DNA of 64,000 nucleotides from Alphaproteobacteria bacterium HT1-32 (lineage in GTDB: Bacteria; Pseudomonadota; Alphaproteobacteria; Rhodospirillales; HT1-32): positions 558,001 through 622,000 of the forward strand of contig WJPL01000002.1 of assembly GCA_009649675.1 (NCBI GenBank). The letters are read 5' to 3'. Of the stretch, positions 26,144-34,509 are shown one piece after another. Made by a program: the position numbers and the translations under genes. A model generated the notes under the pieces. The model did not search any database. It was not told the DNA's origin and saw only the letters and a program-made list of their open reading frames with translations. How positions within the stretch are numbered: position 1 is the first letter of the stretch; each line of letters opens with the position of its first letter.

Positions 26144-26554
26144 ATGTATGATGCTGCTGACCTCGAACGTATTGCCCGTGAAGAGGTACCCTATGTCGGC
26201 CAGCTTGGCCTGAAGGTCGAATCAGTAGGGTCAGGCGAGGTGACGGTACGGTTGCCGTTCCGTGCCGATATGATCCGTCATGGCGGTACCATTTCTGGTC
26301 CGGTGATGATGGGGGTTGCCGATTATACGCTCTACGCTCTGGTGCTGACCCGCAGACCGGACGCGATGCAGTCGGTGACGACGAACCTGACGGCAAATTT
26401 CCTGCGCCGTCCAAAACCCGACGATCTGATGTTCCACGGCAAGCTGCTGAAGATCGGACGGCGGCTGGCGGTGGGCGAGGTCACAACCTATTCCATCGGC
26501 GACGACGAACCGGTCTGCCACATCACCGGCACCTATGCGATCTCGACGGGGTAG
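26144..26554 (+). CDS. PaaI-type hotdog thioesterase
   Basis: A 136-residue hotdog-fold protein. It has the PaaI-like pattern RLPFRADMIRHGGTISGPVM then GVADYTLYALVL for the substrate-binding helix, and TTNLTANFLRRPKPDDL on the following strand. It would hydrolyse an acyl-CoA thioester; the acyl group is unknown. It is divergent from the GST gene and convergent with the SDR gene. Confidence 0.85.
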   Translation: MYDAADLERIAREEVPYVGQLGLKVESVGSGEVTVRLPFRADMIRHGGTISGPVMMGVADYTLYALVLTRRPDAMQSVTTNLTANFLRRPKPDDLMFHGKLLKIGRRLAVGEVTTYSIGDDEPVCHITGTYAISTG

Positions 26555-26617
26555 GAAGCGGTCGTCGTTCATCTGTGTCAGAAATCAGCTTTCTGATAAT
26601 GCAGGCTTCGTCCTCAA

Positions 26618-27331
26618 TCAGTAGGGCGTCCAGGCGCCGCCGTTGACGGGGATGGTGGTGCCGTTGATCCAGCCGGAGCGTTCGGTGTCGGCGAGAAACA
26701 GGATGGCTTCGGTAATCTCCTCAATCCGGCCAAAGCGCCGGAAGGCGGTGGCGGCTTCCAGTTTGCGCTGCTGGTCGTCAGAGAACTGGTTGCCCATGCC
26801 GCTTTCCAGCACGCCGGGGGCAACGGCGGCGCAGGTAATGCCGCGTTTCGCACCTTCCTTGCCATAGACGGCGGTCAGCGACTGAACTCCGGCTTTCGAG
26901 GCACCATAGGCCGGGTGAATGCCGGTGACGCCGCTCTGGCCGGCAATGGAACTGACATTGATGATCCGACCGCCGTCTTCCAGACGGGGCAGGGCGGCAC
27001 GGCAGCCGTTGAAGGTTCCCGTCAGGTTGACCGCAATGATCCGGTGCCAGTCCTCAATGCCAGCCTCCGCCACCGGCCCGACATGGAAGATACCGGCGGC
27101 GTTGACCCACAGACGAAAACTGCCGGTTGCTGCAGCTGTTTCCGCCAGGTGATCCATTGCGCCGGGATCAGTTACATCCAGACTGACGATATCAGGGGCG
27201 GTGCCGGGGCTGCCTGTGGCAATATCTGCCGCGATGACCTGCCAGCCCTCTGCGCGAAGGCGCTGGCTCAGATGTTTGCCGAGATCCCCTGCGGCACCGG
27301 TCACGACGGCAACAGCTGTTTGTTTTGACAT
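26618..27331 (-). CDS. Short-chain dehydrogenase/reductase
   Basis: A 237-residue classical SDR. The nucleotide-binding motif is TGAAGDLGKHLSQRL near 10-24, NAAG near 80, catalytic serine in INVSSIAGQSG, and Tyr-x-x-x-Lys in HPAYGASKAGVQ. The C-terminus (GWINGTTIPVNGG) is typical of 3-oxoacyl-ACP reductase-like SDRs. The start at 27331 follows GACGGAG and fits the family; the frame is open further upstream. Substrate not inferable. Confidence 0.9.
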   Translation of the reverse strand: MSKQTAVAVVTGAAGDLGKHLSQRLRAEGWQVIAADIATGSPGTAPDIVSLDVTDPGAMDHLAETAAATGSFRLWVNAAGIFHVGPVAEAGIEDWHRIIAVNLTGTFNGCRAALPRLEDGGRIINVSSIAGQSGVTGIHPAYGASKAGVQSLTAVYGKEGAKRGITCAAVAPGVLESGMGNQFSDDQQRKLEAATAFRRFGRIEEITEAILFLADTERSGWINGTTIPVNGGAWTPY

Positions 27332-27446
27332 GGTTATTTCTCCGTCGAGAATAATTTCAGGATTTCTGCGGTCTTCCCGGGGTGTCTGATTGTGTGGTAT
27401 TCTGATACCATATATGCAATTCACTGGTTTTTATGCGGTTTTTTCG

Positions 27447-27475
27447 TTGACTTCGCATCAAACGGGCCTTAGAAC
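27447..27475 (+). promoter_or_regulatory. Candidate promoter for rplM-rpsI
   Basis: TTGACT (27447-27452) and TAGAAC (27470-27475) are 17 bases apart, about 40 bases before the rplM start. The first hexamer matches five of six consensus bases. Confidence 0.5.
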
Positions 27476-27516
27476 CCGCGCTCCAAATCACCCAGGAAGA
27501 GAGAACGGGCGCGGAC

Positions 27517-27981
27517 ATGAAGACTTACACCGCCAAGCCGTCTGACATCCAGAAGAAGTGGGTACTGATCGACGCCGAAGGCCTCGTTCTTGGCCGGCTT
27601 GCCAGCATTGTCGCAACGATCTTGCGTGGCAAAAACAAGCCGACCTACACCCCGCATATGGATGACGGCGATAACGTCATTATCATCAATGCCGGCAAGA
27701 TTGCCCTCACAGGCAACAAGCGGTCTGACAAGACCTATTACTGGCACACCGGTTACCCGGGCGGCATCAAGCAGCGCACGGCGGAACAGATCCTCGACGG
27801 AAAGTTCCCGGAGCGTGTTGTGCAGAAGGCGGTTGAGCGGATGATTACCCGCAATCCGCTGGGTCGCCAGCAGATGAAAAACCTGCGCGTCTATGCCGGC
27901 GCCGAGCATCCGCATGACGGACAGAACCCTGAGGTTCTGGATGTCGCATCAATGAATCGCAAGAATGTAAGGGTCGGTTGA
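27517..27981 (+). CDS. rplM: 50S ribosomal protein L13
   Basis: A 154-residue protein with the L13 hallmarks: [18 protein letters not shown] at the N-terminus, [34 protein letters not shown] and [20 protein letters not shown]. An early assembly protein of the large subunit. It is followed by rpsI after one base, the conserved rplM-rpsI operon. Confidence 0.97.
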   Translation: MKTYTAKPSDIQKKWVLIDAEGLVLGRLASIVATILRGKNKPTYTPHMDDGDNVIIINAGKIALTGNKRSDKTYYWHTGYPGGIKQRTAEQILDGKFPERVVQKAVERMITRNPLGRQQMKNLRVYAGAEHPHDGQNPEVLDVASMNRKNVRVG

Positions 27982-27982
27982 T

Positions 27983-28474
27983 ATGGCTGAAGAAAACCAG
28001 ACACTCAACGATCTGTCCGATCTCGGTGCCGCAACCGGCATTGAAGCAGCAGAAGTTGCAGCTCCGCGTGAACCGGTCATTGATGCGCAGGGTCGTTCCT
28101 ACGCAACCGGCAAGCGGAAAAACGCGATCGCCCGTGTGTGGGTCAAGCCGGGTACCGGCAAGATCACCGTCAACGGTCGCGACATTGAAGTTTACTTCGC
28201 ACGCCCTGTGCTGCGGATGATCATCAACCAGCCGTTCACGGTCGCTGACCGTGCCGGTCAGTTCGATGTTGTCTGCACCTGCACCGGTGGCGGTCTGTCC
28301 GGCCAGGCCGGCGCAGTTCGCCACGGCATCTCGAAGGCTCTGACCTATTACGAGCCGGGCCTGCGCGGCGCACTGAAGTCAGCCGGGTTCCTGACCCGTG
28401 ACTCCCGCGTTGTTGAACGTAAAAAGTACGGCCGTGCGAAAGCCCGCCGGAGCTTCCAGTTCTCGAAGCGCTGA
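27983..28474 (+). CDS. rpsI: 30S ribosomal protein S9
   Basis: A 163-residue S9. An alphaproteobacterial-style N-terminal extension (about 1-38) precedes the core: [38 protein letters not shown] and the universally conserved basic tail ending FQFSKR that reaches the P-site tRNA. It is the second gene of the operon and is followed by a strong terminator. Confidence 0.97.
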   Translation: MAEENQTLNDLSDLGAATGIEAAEVAAPREPVIDAQGRSYATGKRKNAIARVWVKPGTGKITVNGRDIEVYFARPVLRMIINQPFTVADRAGQFDVVCTCTGGGLSGQAGAVRHGISKALTYYEPGLRGALKSAGFLTRDSRVVERKKYGRAKARRSFQFSKR

Positions 28475-28504
28475 TCTTTCAGCCTTCAGACTGTCGAATA
28501 TGGA

Positions 28505-28538
28505 AAAGGGCTGCCTCCGGGCAGCCCTTTTTCTTTTT
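28505..28538 (+). terminator. Intrinsic terminator of rplM-rpsI
   Basis: AAAGGGCTGCC (28505-28515) pairs with GGCAGCCCTTT (28520-28530) around a TCCG tetraloop, followed by TTCTTTTT. Stem and tail are near ideal. Confidence 0.92.
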
Positions 28539-28651
28539 GCGGGTTTCGGAGAGATTTGCAAAATGTCGGGGTTCGCAGATATCAGAACCGCTCCTGGCGA
28601 ATTCAAGATAAAGGCCGAACGATTTCAGATTATTTCTCCGGGAGTTGACTG

Positions 28652-29485
28652 ATGGATATCTCTGAACGTGGTTATGCAAATCCAGATTTGCTTTGGTCTG
28701 CTGATTTTCTGAAGGCAAGATCAGCGCAGCCGGGACTTAAAATCATCGACACGCGCCCGGCGGAACAATTCGCAAAGGGGCGTATTCCCGGTGCGCGGCA
28801 TTTCGATCTGTATTTTGTGAATACGGATGACACGGATCCCGCCCCGCTGGCTTCCTTCACAAGGATGTGGGCAAACCTGCTGGGCTGGCGCGGCGTGCAG
28901 GAGACGGACACCATCGTCTTCTATGGCGGGTTTACCGACATGTGCGCAGCCCGGGGATTCTGGTTCACGGAGTATCTGGGCCATTCAGATGTGCATGTTC
29001 TGGATGGCGGCATAACTGCCTGGGCTGATGCCGGGCTGCCGCTGGAGACAGAGAGTGACCCGCCAAAGCCTGTGAAGTTTGTCTGCCGTCCGGTGATGGA
29101 GACAGTCGCGACCTACAGCAGTATCCTCAGCGCGATTGATGATCCTGAATGCGTCATCGTTGATAATCGCAGCCATGATGAATTTACCGGTGCTGACAGG
29201 CGGGCGCTGCACGGCGGGGCCATACCGACAGCGAAACACCGGGACTGGGAAGACCTGTACGACAGCGAAAGCGGCTGCATGAAAGATGCAGATCAATTAC
29301 GGGAGGCCTTTGAAACGCTGGAGGCACTGCCCGACAAAGAGATCACGCTCTACTGCAACACCGGATACCGGTCTGCCCATGCCTATCTTGCGTTACGGTT
29401 ACTGAATTATCCCCGCATTCGGAATTATGTCGGGTCCTGGCAGGAATGGGGCAACAGGAGCGGCCTTCCGATCTGGAAGCCCTGA
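28652..29485 (+). CDS. sseA: Sulfurtransferase with two rhodanese domains
   Basis: A 277-residue protein of the thiosulfate/3-mercaptopyruvate sulfurtransferase family. The N-terminal rhodanese domain (about 10-130; IIDTRPAEQFAKGRIPGARH) is structural. The C-terminal one (about 150-275) carries the catalytic cysteine loop YCNTGYRSAHA. This loop is closer to the basic rhodanese type than to the CG-S-G-V loop of mercaptopyruvate sulfurtransferase, so the sulfur donor is uncertain. Confidence 0.85.
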   Translation: MDISERGYANPDLLWSADFLKARSAQPGLKIIDTRPAEQFAKGRIPGARHFDLYFVNTDDTDPAPLASFTRMWANLLGWRGVQETDTIVFYGGFTDMCAARGFWFTEYLGHSDVHVLDGGITAWADAGLPLETESDPPKPVKFVCRPVMETVATYSSILSAIDDPECVIVDNRSHDEFTGADRRALHGGAIPTAKHRDWEDLYDSESGCMKDADQLREAFETLEALPDKEITLYCNTGYRSAHAYLALRLLNYPRIRNYVGSWQEWGNRSGLPIWKP

Positions 29486-29704
29486 TGCCGGTCACTCTCT
29501 GACTGCCTATTTGACTAGCCATCTGTTACGTCCGATATTGGCTAAAATGTAATGGAAATAAGACATTATGGGCGGGGTTCCATATTGTCCTGTTTCGTTC
29601 ACAGGCTGGTTCTGATCTCAGTTTCTTCCCGACCATCTGCCTCAACCGGGCAGGTGACTGGCAGGTCTGCGGAATTCAGAACCTCTGATAACAGAGGAAC
29701 AGAT

Positions 29705-31105
29705 ATGACGCCTGCTTTTCAGGAATTGATGAAGGTCCGTGGCCTTGGTTTGCCCGAGGCTGATGAAGTGTCGATTACCGGCGCTGATCCGGTAATCCCG
29801 GCCCACTTTAAACTCGGTGAGGCTGCGGCGGGTGTTCTGGCCGGTGTCGGTGTTGCCGTGACCGATATTCATGAACTGAAGACGGGGGCCCGGCAGAAGG
29901 TGTCGATTGACGTGCGTCAGGCGGCAGCGGCCATGCGCAGTGGCTCATACCTTGAGAAACCTGCGGCCAATGGTGGCTGGGCACGCGCGCCCATGTCACC
30001 CAGCCGCGAACATTCACGTTCGATGACGGCGCCATGGCAATGCAAGGACGGTCGCTGGTTTCTGTCGCACTTCAATCTGCCGCATTTGCAGAAGCGGGTG
30101 CTTGGGGTGCTCGGCTGTGAGGCCGACCCCAGGGCGGTTGAGAAGGCGATGGCAACCTGGGACGCGCAGGACCTTGATGATGCCATTGCGGAGGCCCGCG
30201 CCTGCGGCTCCGTCGTCCGTTCCAATGCAGAGTGGATGGCGCATCCGCACGGGGCCGGTCTGGCTGAAAAACCGATGATCGAAATCGAGAAGATCGGAGA
30301 CAGTGACCCGATACCGTTTTCATCCGGCGGCCGGCCACTGGACGGCATCAGGGTGCTCGATCTGACGCGGATACTCGCCGGACCGATTGCGGCCCGGACA
30401 CTGGCAGAGAACGGTGCCGATGTTCTGATGGTGACGGCGGAACATCTGCCGCAGGTGCAGGAACATGTCATCGACACCAGTCATGGCAAACGGAGCTGTT
30501 TTCTCGATCTCAAAACCGATGAAGGCCTTGCGACGCTTAACAGCCTGATCGGTGATGCCGATGTTTTCAGTCAGGGTTACCGGCCCGGAATTATGAGCCG
30601 TTTTGGTCTGAGCCCGGCTGAACTGGCTGAAAAGCGGCCGGGTATCATATACCTGTCTATCGATTGCTACGGTGCCGGCGGCCCCTTGTCAGACCGTGCC
30701 GGCTGGGAACAGGTCGCGCAGGCCGCGACAGGAATTTGCATGGAAAATGGTGAAAACGGGCGCCCGAAACTGCTTCCAGCGGCAGCCTGCGATTACACCA
30801 CCGGATATAACGGGGCTTATGGTGTTCTGCTGGCCCTTGCCCGGCGTGCCCGGGAGGGTGGCTCCTATCATGTCCGGGTCTCCCTCTGTCAGTCCGCGAT
30901 GTATATCTACCGGCAGGGCAAGATCGGTTTTTCAGATTCCAGTATGGATGTGAGCGACGAGGAACTGAACGCCATAATGATCAAGACTGAGACCGGCTAC
31001 GGTCCCCTCCGGCATCTGGGGCCGATCGTCAGGATGGAGGCAACTCCGCCCTACTGGGACAAGCCATGTCCGGCACTTGGTTCTGGTGCCCCGGCCTGGC
31101 TCTGA
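29705..31105 (+). CDS. CaiB/BaiF-type CoA-transferase family III protein, permuted domain order
   Basis: 466 residues. The hallmark N-terminal motif of family III CoA-transferases (PLDGIRVLDLTRILAGPIAA, then RTLAENGADVL, GKRSCFLDLKTDEG, GYRPGIMSRFGLSP and GIIYLSIDCYGAGGPLSDR) begins only near residue 210. The preceding ~200 residues resemble the C-terminal part of the same family (CKDGRWFLSHFNLPHLQKRV and an SNAEWMAHPHG segment). The gene thus reads like C-half followed by N-half. ATG 29705 is preferred because it lies after a ribosome site (AGAGGAAC) and upstream residues look non-coding. Substrate unknown. It is followed by a TauD-type dioxygenase gene. Confidence 0.8.
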   Translation: MTPAFQELMKVRGLGLPEADEVSITGADPVIPAHFKLGEAAAGVLAGVGVAVTDIHELKTGARQKVSIDVRQAAAAMRSGSYLEKPAANGGWARAPMSPSREHSRSMTAPWQCKDGRWFLSHFNLPHLQKRVLGVLGCEADPRAVEKAMATWDAQDLDDAIAEARACGSVVRSNAEWMAHPHGAGLAEKPMIEIEKIGDSDPIPFSSGGRPLDGIRVLDLTRILAGPIAARTLAENGADVLMVTAEHLPQVQEHVIDTSHGKRSCFLDLKTDEGLATLNSLIGDADVFSQGYRPGIMSRFGLSPAELAEKRPGIIYLSIDCYGAGGPLSDRAGWEQVAQAATGICMENGENGRPKLLPAAACDYTTGYNGAYGVLLALARRAREGGSYHVRVSLCQSAMYIYRQGKIGFSDSSMDVSDEELNAIMIKTETGYGPLRHLGPIVRMEATPPYWDKPCPALGSGAPAWL

Positions 31106-31218
31106 GACAAAGAACCTTAACAGAAGAAACCGGAAAATCGTCATCCCCGGGGCTGGGTGATCTCAACCCACGGGGTAACTGGCGGAAAAAATCATCCGGA
31201 TAAATGGGAGAAGACAAC

Positions 31219-32076
31219 ATGACGACGACTACCGATCAGCTTGAAATCCGTCCACTCACCGGTGCGATTGGCGCAGAGATTTTCGGCGTAGACCTGTCTG
31301 GTTCGCTGAGTAACAGCCTGCATGAGGAAATCCAGCAAGCCTTTCTGAAATACAAGGTCATTTTCTTCCGCGACCAGACCCTGACGCCGGCACAGCAGCT
31401 GGAGTTTTCCAGCCACTTTGGCAAGCCGGGTATTTACCCGTTCCTGAATCATATCGAGGGTTATCCGGAGGTTATTGAACTGCTGACGACAGAAACAGAT
31501 ACGGTGAACTTCGGCAGTAACTGGCATTCAGATACGACCTATATGCCCGAGCCGTTTCTGGGCACATGTCTCTATGCTCTGGAGACGCCGCCTTATGGCG
31601 GGGACACCATGTTTGTGAACATGACAGCGGCATATGAGGCCCTGTCGGAGGGCATGAAGGAAACACTGAACGGCCTGCGTGCCGTCAACACATCAGCGCA
31701 GAAACGGTCTGGCGGACGGGCGGCCAAAATGAAGGCCCTGAGCGGGATGAAGGATGCCTATGACATGAAGTCCGATGTCATAGAAGCGATACATCCGGTT
31801 GTGCGCACCCATCCGGAAACCGGCGAGAAAGCATTATATATCAACAAGTCTCATACGGAACGGTTTGACGGCTGGACCGATGCGGAAAGTGACCCGATCC
31901 TCAACTTTCTGTTCGATCACTGTATCAAAACCGAGTTCGTCTGCCGGTTCAGGTGGGAACCCGGCTCCCTCGCTTTCTGGGATAACCGCTGCACGTTGCA
32001 TCAGGCGGTTGGCGACTATCAGGGGCATCGTCGCCGCATGCACCGGGTAACGATAGACGGTGATGCGCCCTTTTGA
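31219..32076 (+). CDS. TauD/TfdA family Fe(II)/2-oxoglutarate dioxygenase
   Basis: A 285-residue dioxygenase. The iron-binding facial triad is visible: HSD in SNWHSDTTYMPEP (near residue 97-99) and the distal histidine in DNRCTLHQAVGDY. The 2-oxoglutarate-binding arginine is in GHRRRMHRVTIDG at the end. The family oxidises sulfonates, aryloxyacids and many other substrates, releasing succinate and CO2; the substrate here is not inferable. ATG 31219 follows GGGAGA; an in-frame ATG at 31204 overlaps that ribosome site. Confidence 0.92.
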   Translation: MTTTTDQLEIRPLTGAIGAEIFGVDLSGSLSNSLHEEIQQAFLKYKVIFFRDQTLTPAQQLEFSSHFGKPGIYPFLNHIEGYPEVIELLTTETDTVNFGSNWHSDTTYMPEPFLGTCLYALETPPYGGDTMFVNMTAAYEALSEGMKETLNGLRAVNTSAQKRSGGRAAKMKALSGMKDAYDMKSDVIEAIHPVVRTHPETGEKALYINKSHTERFDGWTDAESDPILNFLFDHCIKTEFVCRFRWEPGSLAFWDNRCTLHQAVGDYQGHRRRMHRVTIDGDAPF

Positions 32077-32101
32077 TTAAAGACCGGGATAGCAGTCAGA
32101 C

Positions 32102-32135
32102 TGAAGGCCGGAGAGGGGTGTCTCTCCGGCCTTCA
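32102..32135. terminator. Hairpin between the convergent dioxygenase and RidA genes
   Basis: A perfect 14-bp stem (TGAAGGCCGGAGAG at 32102-32115 with CTCTCCGGCCTTCA at 32122-32135) with a six-base loop. There is no strong T run directly after it on either strand, but position between two convergent stops supports a bidirectional transcript end. Confidence 0.65.
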
Positions 32136-32168
32136 CTGGTTTGACTTTGAGCCGTACCGGCCCGACCA

Positions 32169-32516
32169 CTAACGTGCTGCTGATACGACAATCTCGACCA
32201 GCACGCCCGGTGTCAGTTCGATGCCACCGACACAGGCACGGGCAGGCCGGTTCAGGTCACCCAGCCAGGATTTCCAGACCTCATTCATCTCCGACTTCAG
32301 ATCAATGCTGGTCAGATAGATCGTTGCCATCAGTATCTTGGATTTGTCACTACCGCATTTGGCCAGGCGATCATCAATCTTGGCGAGGACTTCTGCCGTT
32401 TGTCCGGCAATATCCAGCGTGCGGTCGGTCGCCGTCAGGCCGCAGACATAGACGACGTCTCCGGAGATAACTGACTGGCTCAGAATTTCGCCAGAATCTA
32501 CATGTTCAACTGTCAT
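32169..32516 (-). CDS. RidA/YjgF family protein
   Basis: A 115-residue trimeric-fold protein of the RidA family, which hydrolyses reactive enamine/imine intermediates from PLP enzymes. Typical features: SGDVVYVCGLTAT near the N-terminus, DDRLAKCGSDKSKILMATIY, and the conserved arginine in NRPARACVGGIELTPG. The strong RidA subfamily ends with an E-E motif that is altered here, so it may belong to a Rid2-7 group with a different role. Confidence 0.88.
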   Translation of the reverse strand: MTVEHVDSGEILSQSVISGDVVYVCGLTATDRTLDIAGQTAEVLAKIDDRLAKCGSDKSKILMATIYLTSIDLKSEMNEVWKSWLGDLNRPARACVGGIELTPGVLVEIVVSAAR

Positions 32517-32754
32517 GATTATATTCCTGATTTGGGTCCGTATAGATTAAGACCACCATATGACGCTGGTTGCAGGAGCGATAGCGGTAATGAAATTTTT
32601 TGTCGTTGTCGCCGGGGGCCGCTTGCGATCCTCGGCCAGTCTTTAGCGTATGAAGGACCTCACCCGGTACTTGTCGCTCGACTATACGCTGGGCTGATCC
32701 GGTAATGATTCGCGCTGGCTGTCCCCGGTTTAACCTGCCGGGGACAGTTGTGTT
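32517..32754. other. Intergenic region with a 10-bp hairpin
   Basis: No gene could be supported here. A perfect stem CTGTCCCCGG (32719-32728) and CCGGGGACAG (32738-32747) lies eight bases after the stop of the minus-strand membrane-protein gene, probably the 3' end signal of that two-gene unit. The region also holds the RidA promoter. Confidence 0.6.
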
Positions 32755-33417
32755 TCAGCTTTTGGCCAGCTTGCGGATATACAGCAGCCCGGCAACGGCT
32801 GTTATTGCCATTGCAGGCAGAAGATAGTCCACAGGCTGCCGTAACAGATAGGCGTGCAGCCCGGCGACTGCTGACCACAGGACCGGAATAATCAGCAGAT
32901 CAGGTCGCTTGCTTTGCGTGAATGCCAGCACGGCTCCTGCAGCGAACAGAGCTGTGGCATTCGGGGCGGTTCCGGCATAGTCCAGCGCGGATACCGGAAT
33001 ACCTGATTGCCACTGCAGTGCCGGATAGCCGATCAGACCGGCGGTCATTATCACCAGGCCGAATATTCTGTATCGCCGGTCGGGCCGGGAGATTGCGGGG
33101 GCAGCAATGATCCAGCGCACGACCACCCAGAAGACAAACAGTCCCCACAGTCCTGCGTAGGCCAGGCCCATGAAATTGAGTGGCGCCATCAGGTGCCACT
33201 GATGCATCAGGCCCGTCCACCCGGCACTTGCTGCAACGGCTATGCCGGATAGTTGCACTGACCGGCGGCCCGGATCAGCCCGGGCTCCCGCCAGCCAGAT
33301 CAGTGCTGTTCCGGCAGCGAGAAAGAGCAGAGTGACCGGCAGCCACTGTTCGTTGTAATTGCCCATCAGGACGGCATAGACCTCTGCGTCGTAGGGCAGG
33401 CCGGATGACAGGTTCAT
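32755..33417 (-). CDS. Multi-pass membrane protein of unknown function (DUF6064-like)
   Basis: A 220-residue protein with about six to seven hydrophobic helices. The N-terminus NLSSGLPYDAEVYAVLMGNYNEQWLP and a GWTGLMHQWHLMAPLNFM segment recall the DUF6064 family, but this is a weak recognition. The start overlaps the stop of the Tat-exported aldo/keto reductase gene (ATGA), so the two are co-translated and probably work together, for example as a membrane partner of the periplasmic enzyme. No cysteines or obvious heme-ligand pairs beyond a few histidines. Confidence 0.65.
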   Translation of the reverse strand: MNLSSGLPYDAEVYAVLMGNYNEQWLPVTLLFLAAGTALIWLAGARADPGRRSVQLSGIAVAASAGWTGLMHQWHLMAPLNFMGLAYAGLWGLFVFWVVVRWIIAAPAISRPDRRYRIFGLVIMTAGLIGYPALQWQSGIPVSALDYAGTAPNATALFAAGAVLAFTQSKRPDLLIIPVLWSAVAGLHAYLLRQPVDYLLPAMAITAVAGLLYIRKLAKS

Positions 33418-34334
33418 AGCGAGGCGACGTAGCTGATCATCTGCTGGCGTATGGCGGGATCCGGCATCGGGCCCTGCATCGCGGCCATGTTCTCCCGCAT
33501 ATGTTCAACCTGCGATGTTGCCGGTATTGCGCAGGTAACTGCCGGGTGAGAAATGATGAATTTCAGGATGAACTGGGGCCAGTTCTGAATTCCGAGTTCC
33601 GCCGCCCAGGCTGGCAGTGGCCTGCCTTCCAGTCTGCGGATCAGTGCACCGCGCTGGAACGGCCGGTTCACAATTACCCCGATACCCCGTTCTGCCGCCA
33701 TCGGCAGAAGGCGCTGCTCTGCTTTCCGATCCTCGATATTGTAGGTCAGCTGGATGAAATTCAACGGCTCGGTATTCATGATTTCAGCCATTTCCCGATG
33801 TCGCGACTGGTGCGAGGTGGTGATGCCGGTATAGCGGACCAGACCCTGTTCCCGGGCCTCTCTGATTGCGATCAGATGATCTTCCCAGTCGACCAGATTG
33901 TGGACCTGCATCACATCGATGCGGTTCCGATGCCAGAGCGACCGTGCTTCGGCTATCTGCTCTGATCCGGAACCGCCTGCGGGAGTCCAGATTTTTGTAG
34001 CAGATATCAGGTTGCGGGATGTGTTTTCCGGCAGGCGTTCGAGACACCAGCCCAGTACGTCCTGTGACGTCCCGTACATGGGAGAGCTGTCAACCAGGCC
34101 GCCACCCATCTCAAAGAAGGTTTTAAGCACACCCAGCCGTGACCGGCGCAATGCCTCGCTGGTGCCGACATTGAAGGTGATCCAGGTTCCCATACCGACT
34201 GCCGGAATCAGTTCTCCCGTCGCCGGGATTGGACGGGTCAGAAATGTCGCAGGTTCAGCACCGAGGGCAGGTGCTGCCCAGAGCGGCAACGACGCAGTAG
34301 CAGCAGCAGTTTTCAGAAAATCTCTTCTGATCAT
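33414..34334 (-). CDS. Tat-exported aldo/keto reductase
   Basis: A 306-residue protein. It begins with a twin-arginine signal (MIRRDFLKTAAATASLPLWA, then APALGA), so it should be exported folded to the periplasm. The AKR catalytic tetrad is visible: Asp and Tyr in VDSSPMYGTS, Lys in SATKIWTP, His in MQVHNLVDWEDH. AKRs normally use NADPH, which is scarce in the periplasm, so the exported form is unusual though known. ATG 34334 is preferred because it places the RR motif at the N-terminus and has AAGGA upstream; an earlier in-frame start adds 20 residues. Confidence 0.87.
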   Translation of the reverse strand: MIRRDFLKTAAATASLPLWAAPALGAEPATFLTRPIPATGELIPAVGMGTWITFNVGTSEALRRSRLGVLKTFFEMGGGLVDSSPMYGTSQDVLGWCLERLPENTSRNLISATKIWTPAGGSGSEQIAEARSLWHRNRIDVMQVHNLVDWEDHLIAIREAREQGLVRYTGITTSHQSRHREMAEIMNTEPLNFIQLTYNIEDRKAEQRLLPMAAERGIGVIVNRPFQRGALIRRLEGRPLPAWAAELGIQNWPQFILKFIISHPAVTCAIPATSQVEHMRENMAAMQGPMPDPAIRQQMISYVASL

Positions 34335-34509
34335 CGGTGTGGCATTCCTTTTCTTTATTATAGGACAGATAGGAAGCGCCCTGATATCAGGCAACAGTCA
34401 CCGGACTTTGGCGACAATAATCCGGACAAAGAAAAAGCTGCGGTGAGCAAACACCGGCACCGGTCCTGTCGATGAGGTCAGATTGAAAAGTGGTCCCGGA
34501 CCAGATCTG

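Noticed and set aside
32719-32747. The hairpin CTGTCCCCGG/CCGGGGACAG followed by TTGTGTTT, as terminator of a plus-strand small RNA
   Set aside because: It lies eight bases after the stop of the minus-strand membrane-protein gene and fits as the end signal of that unit; no promoter or conserved frame was found for a plus-strand transcript, only an 18-codon frame near 32591.
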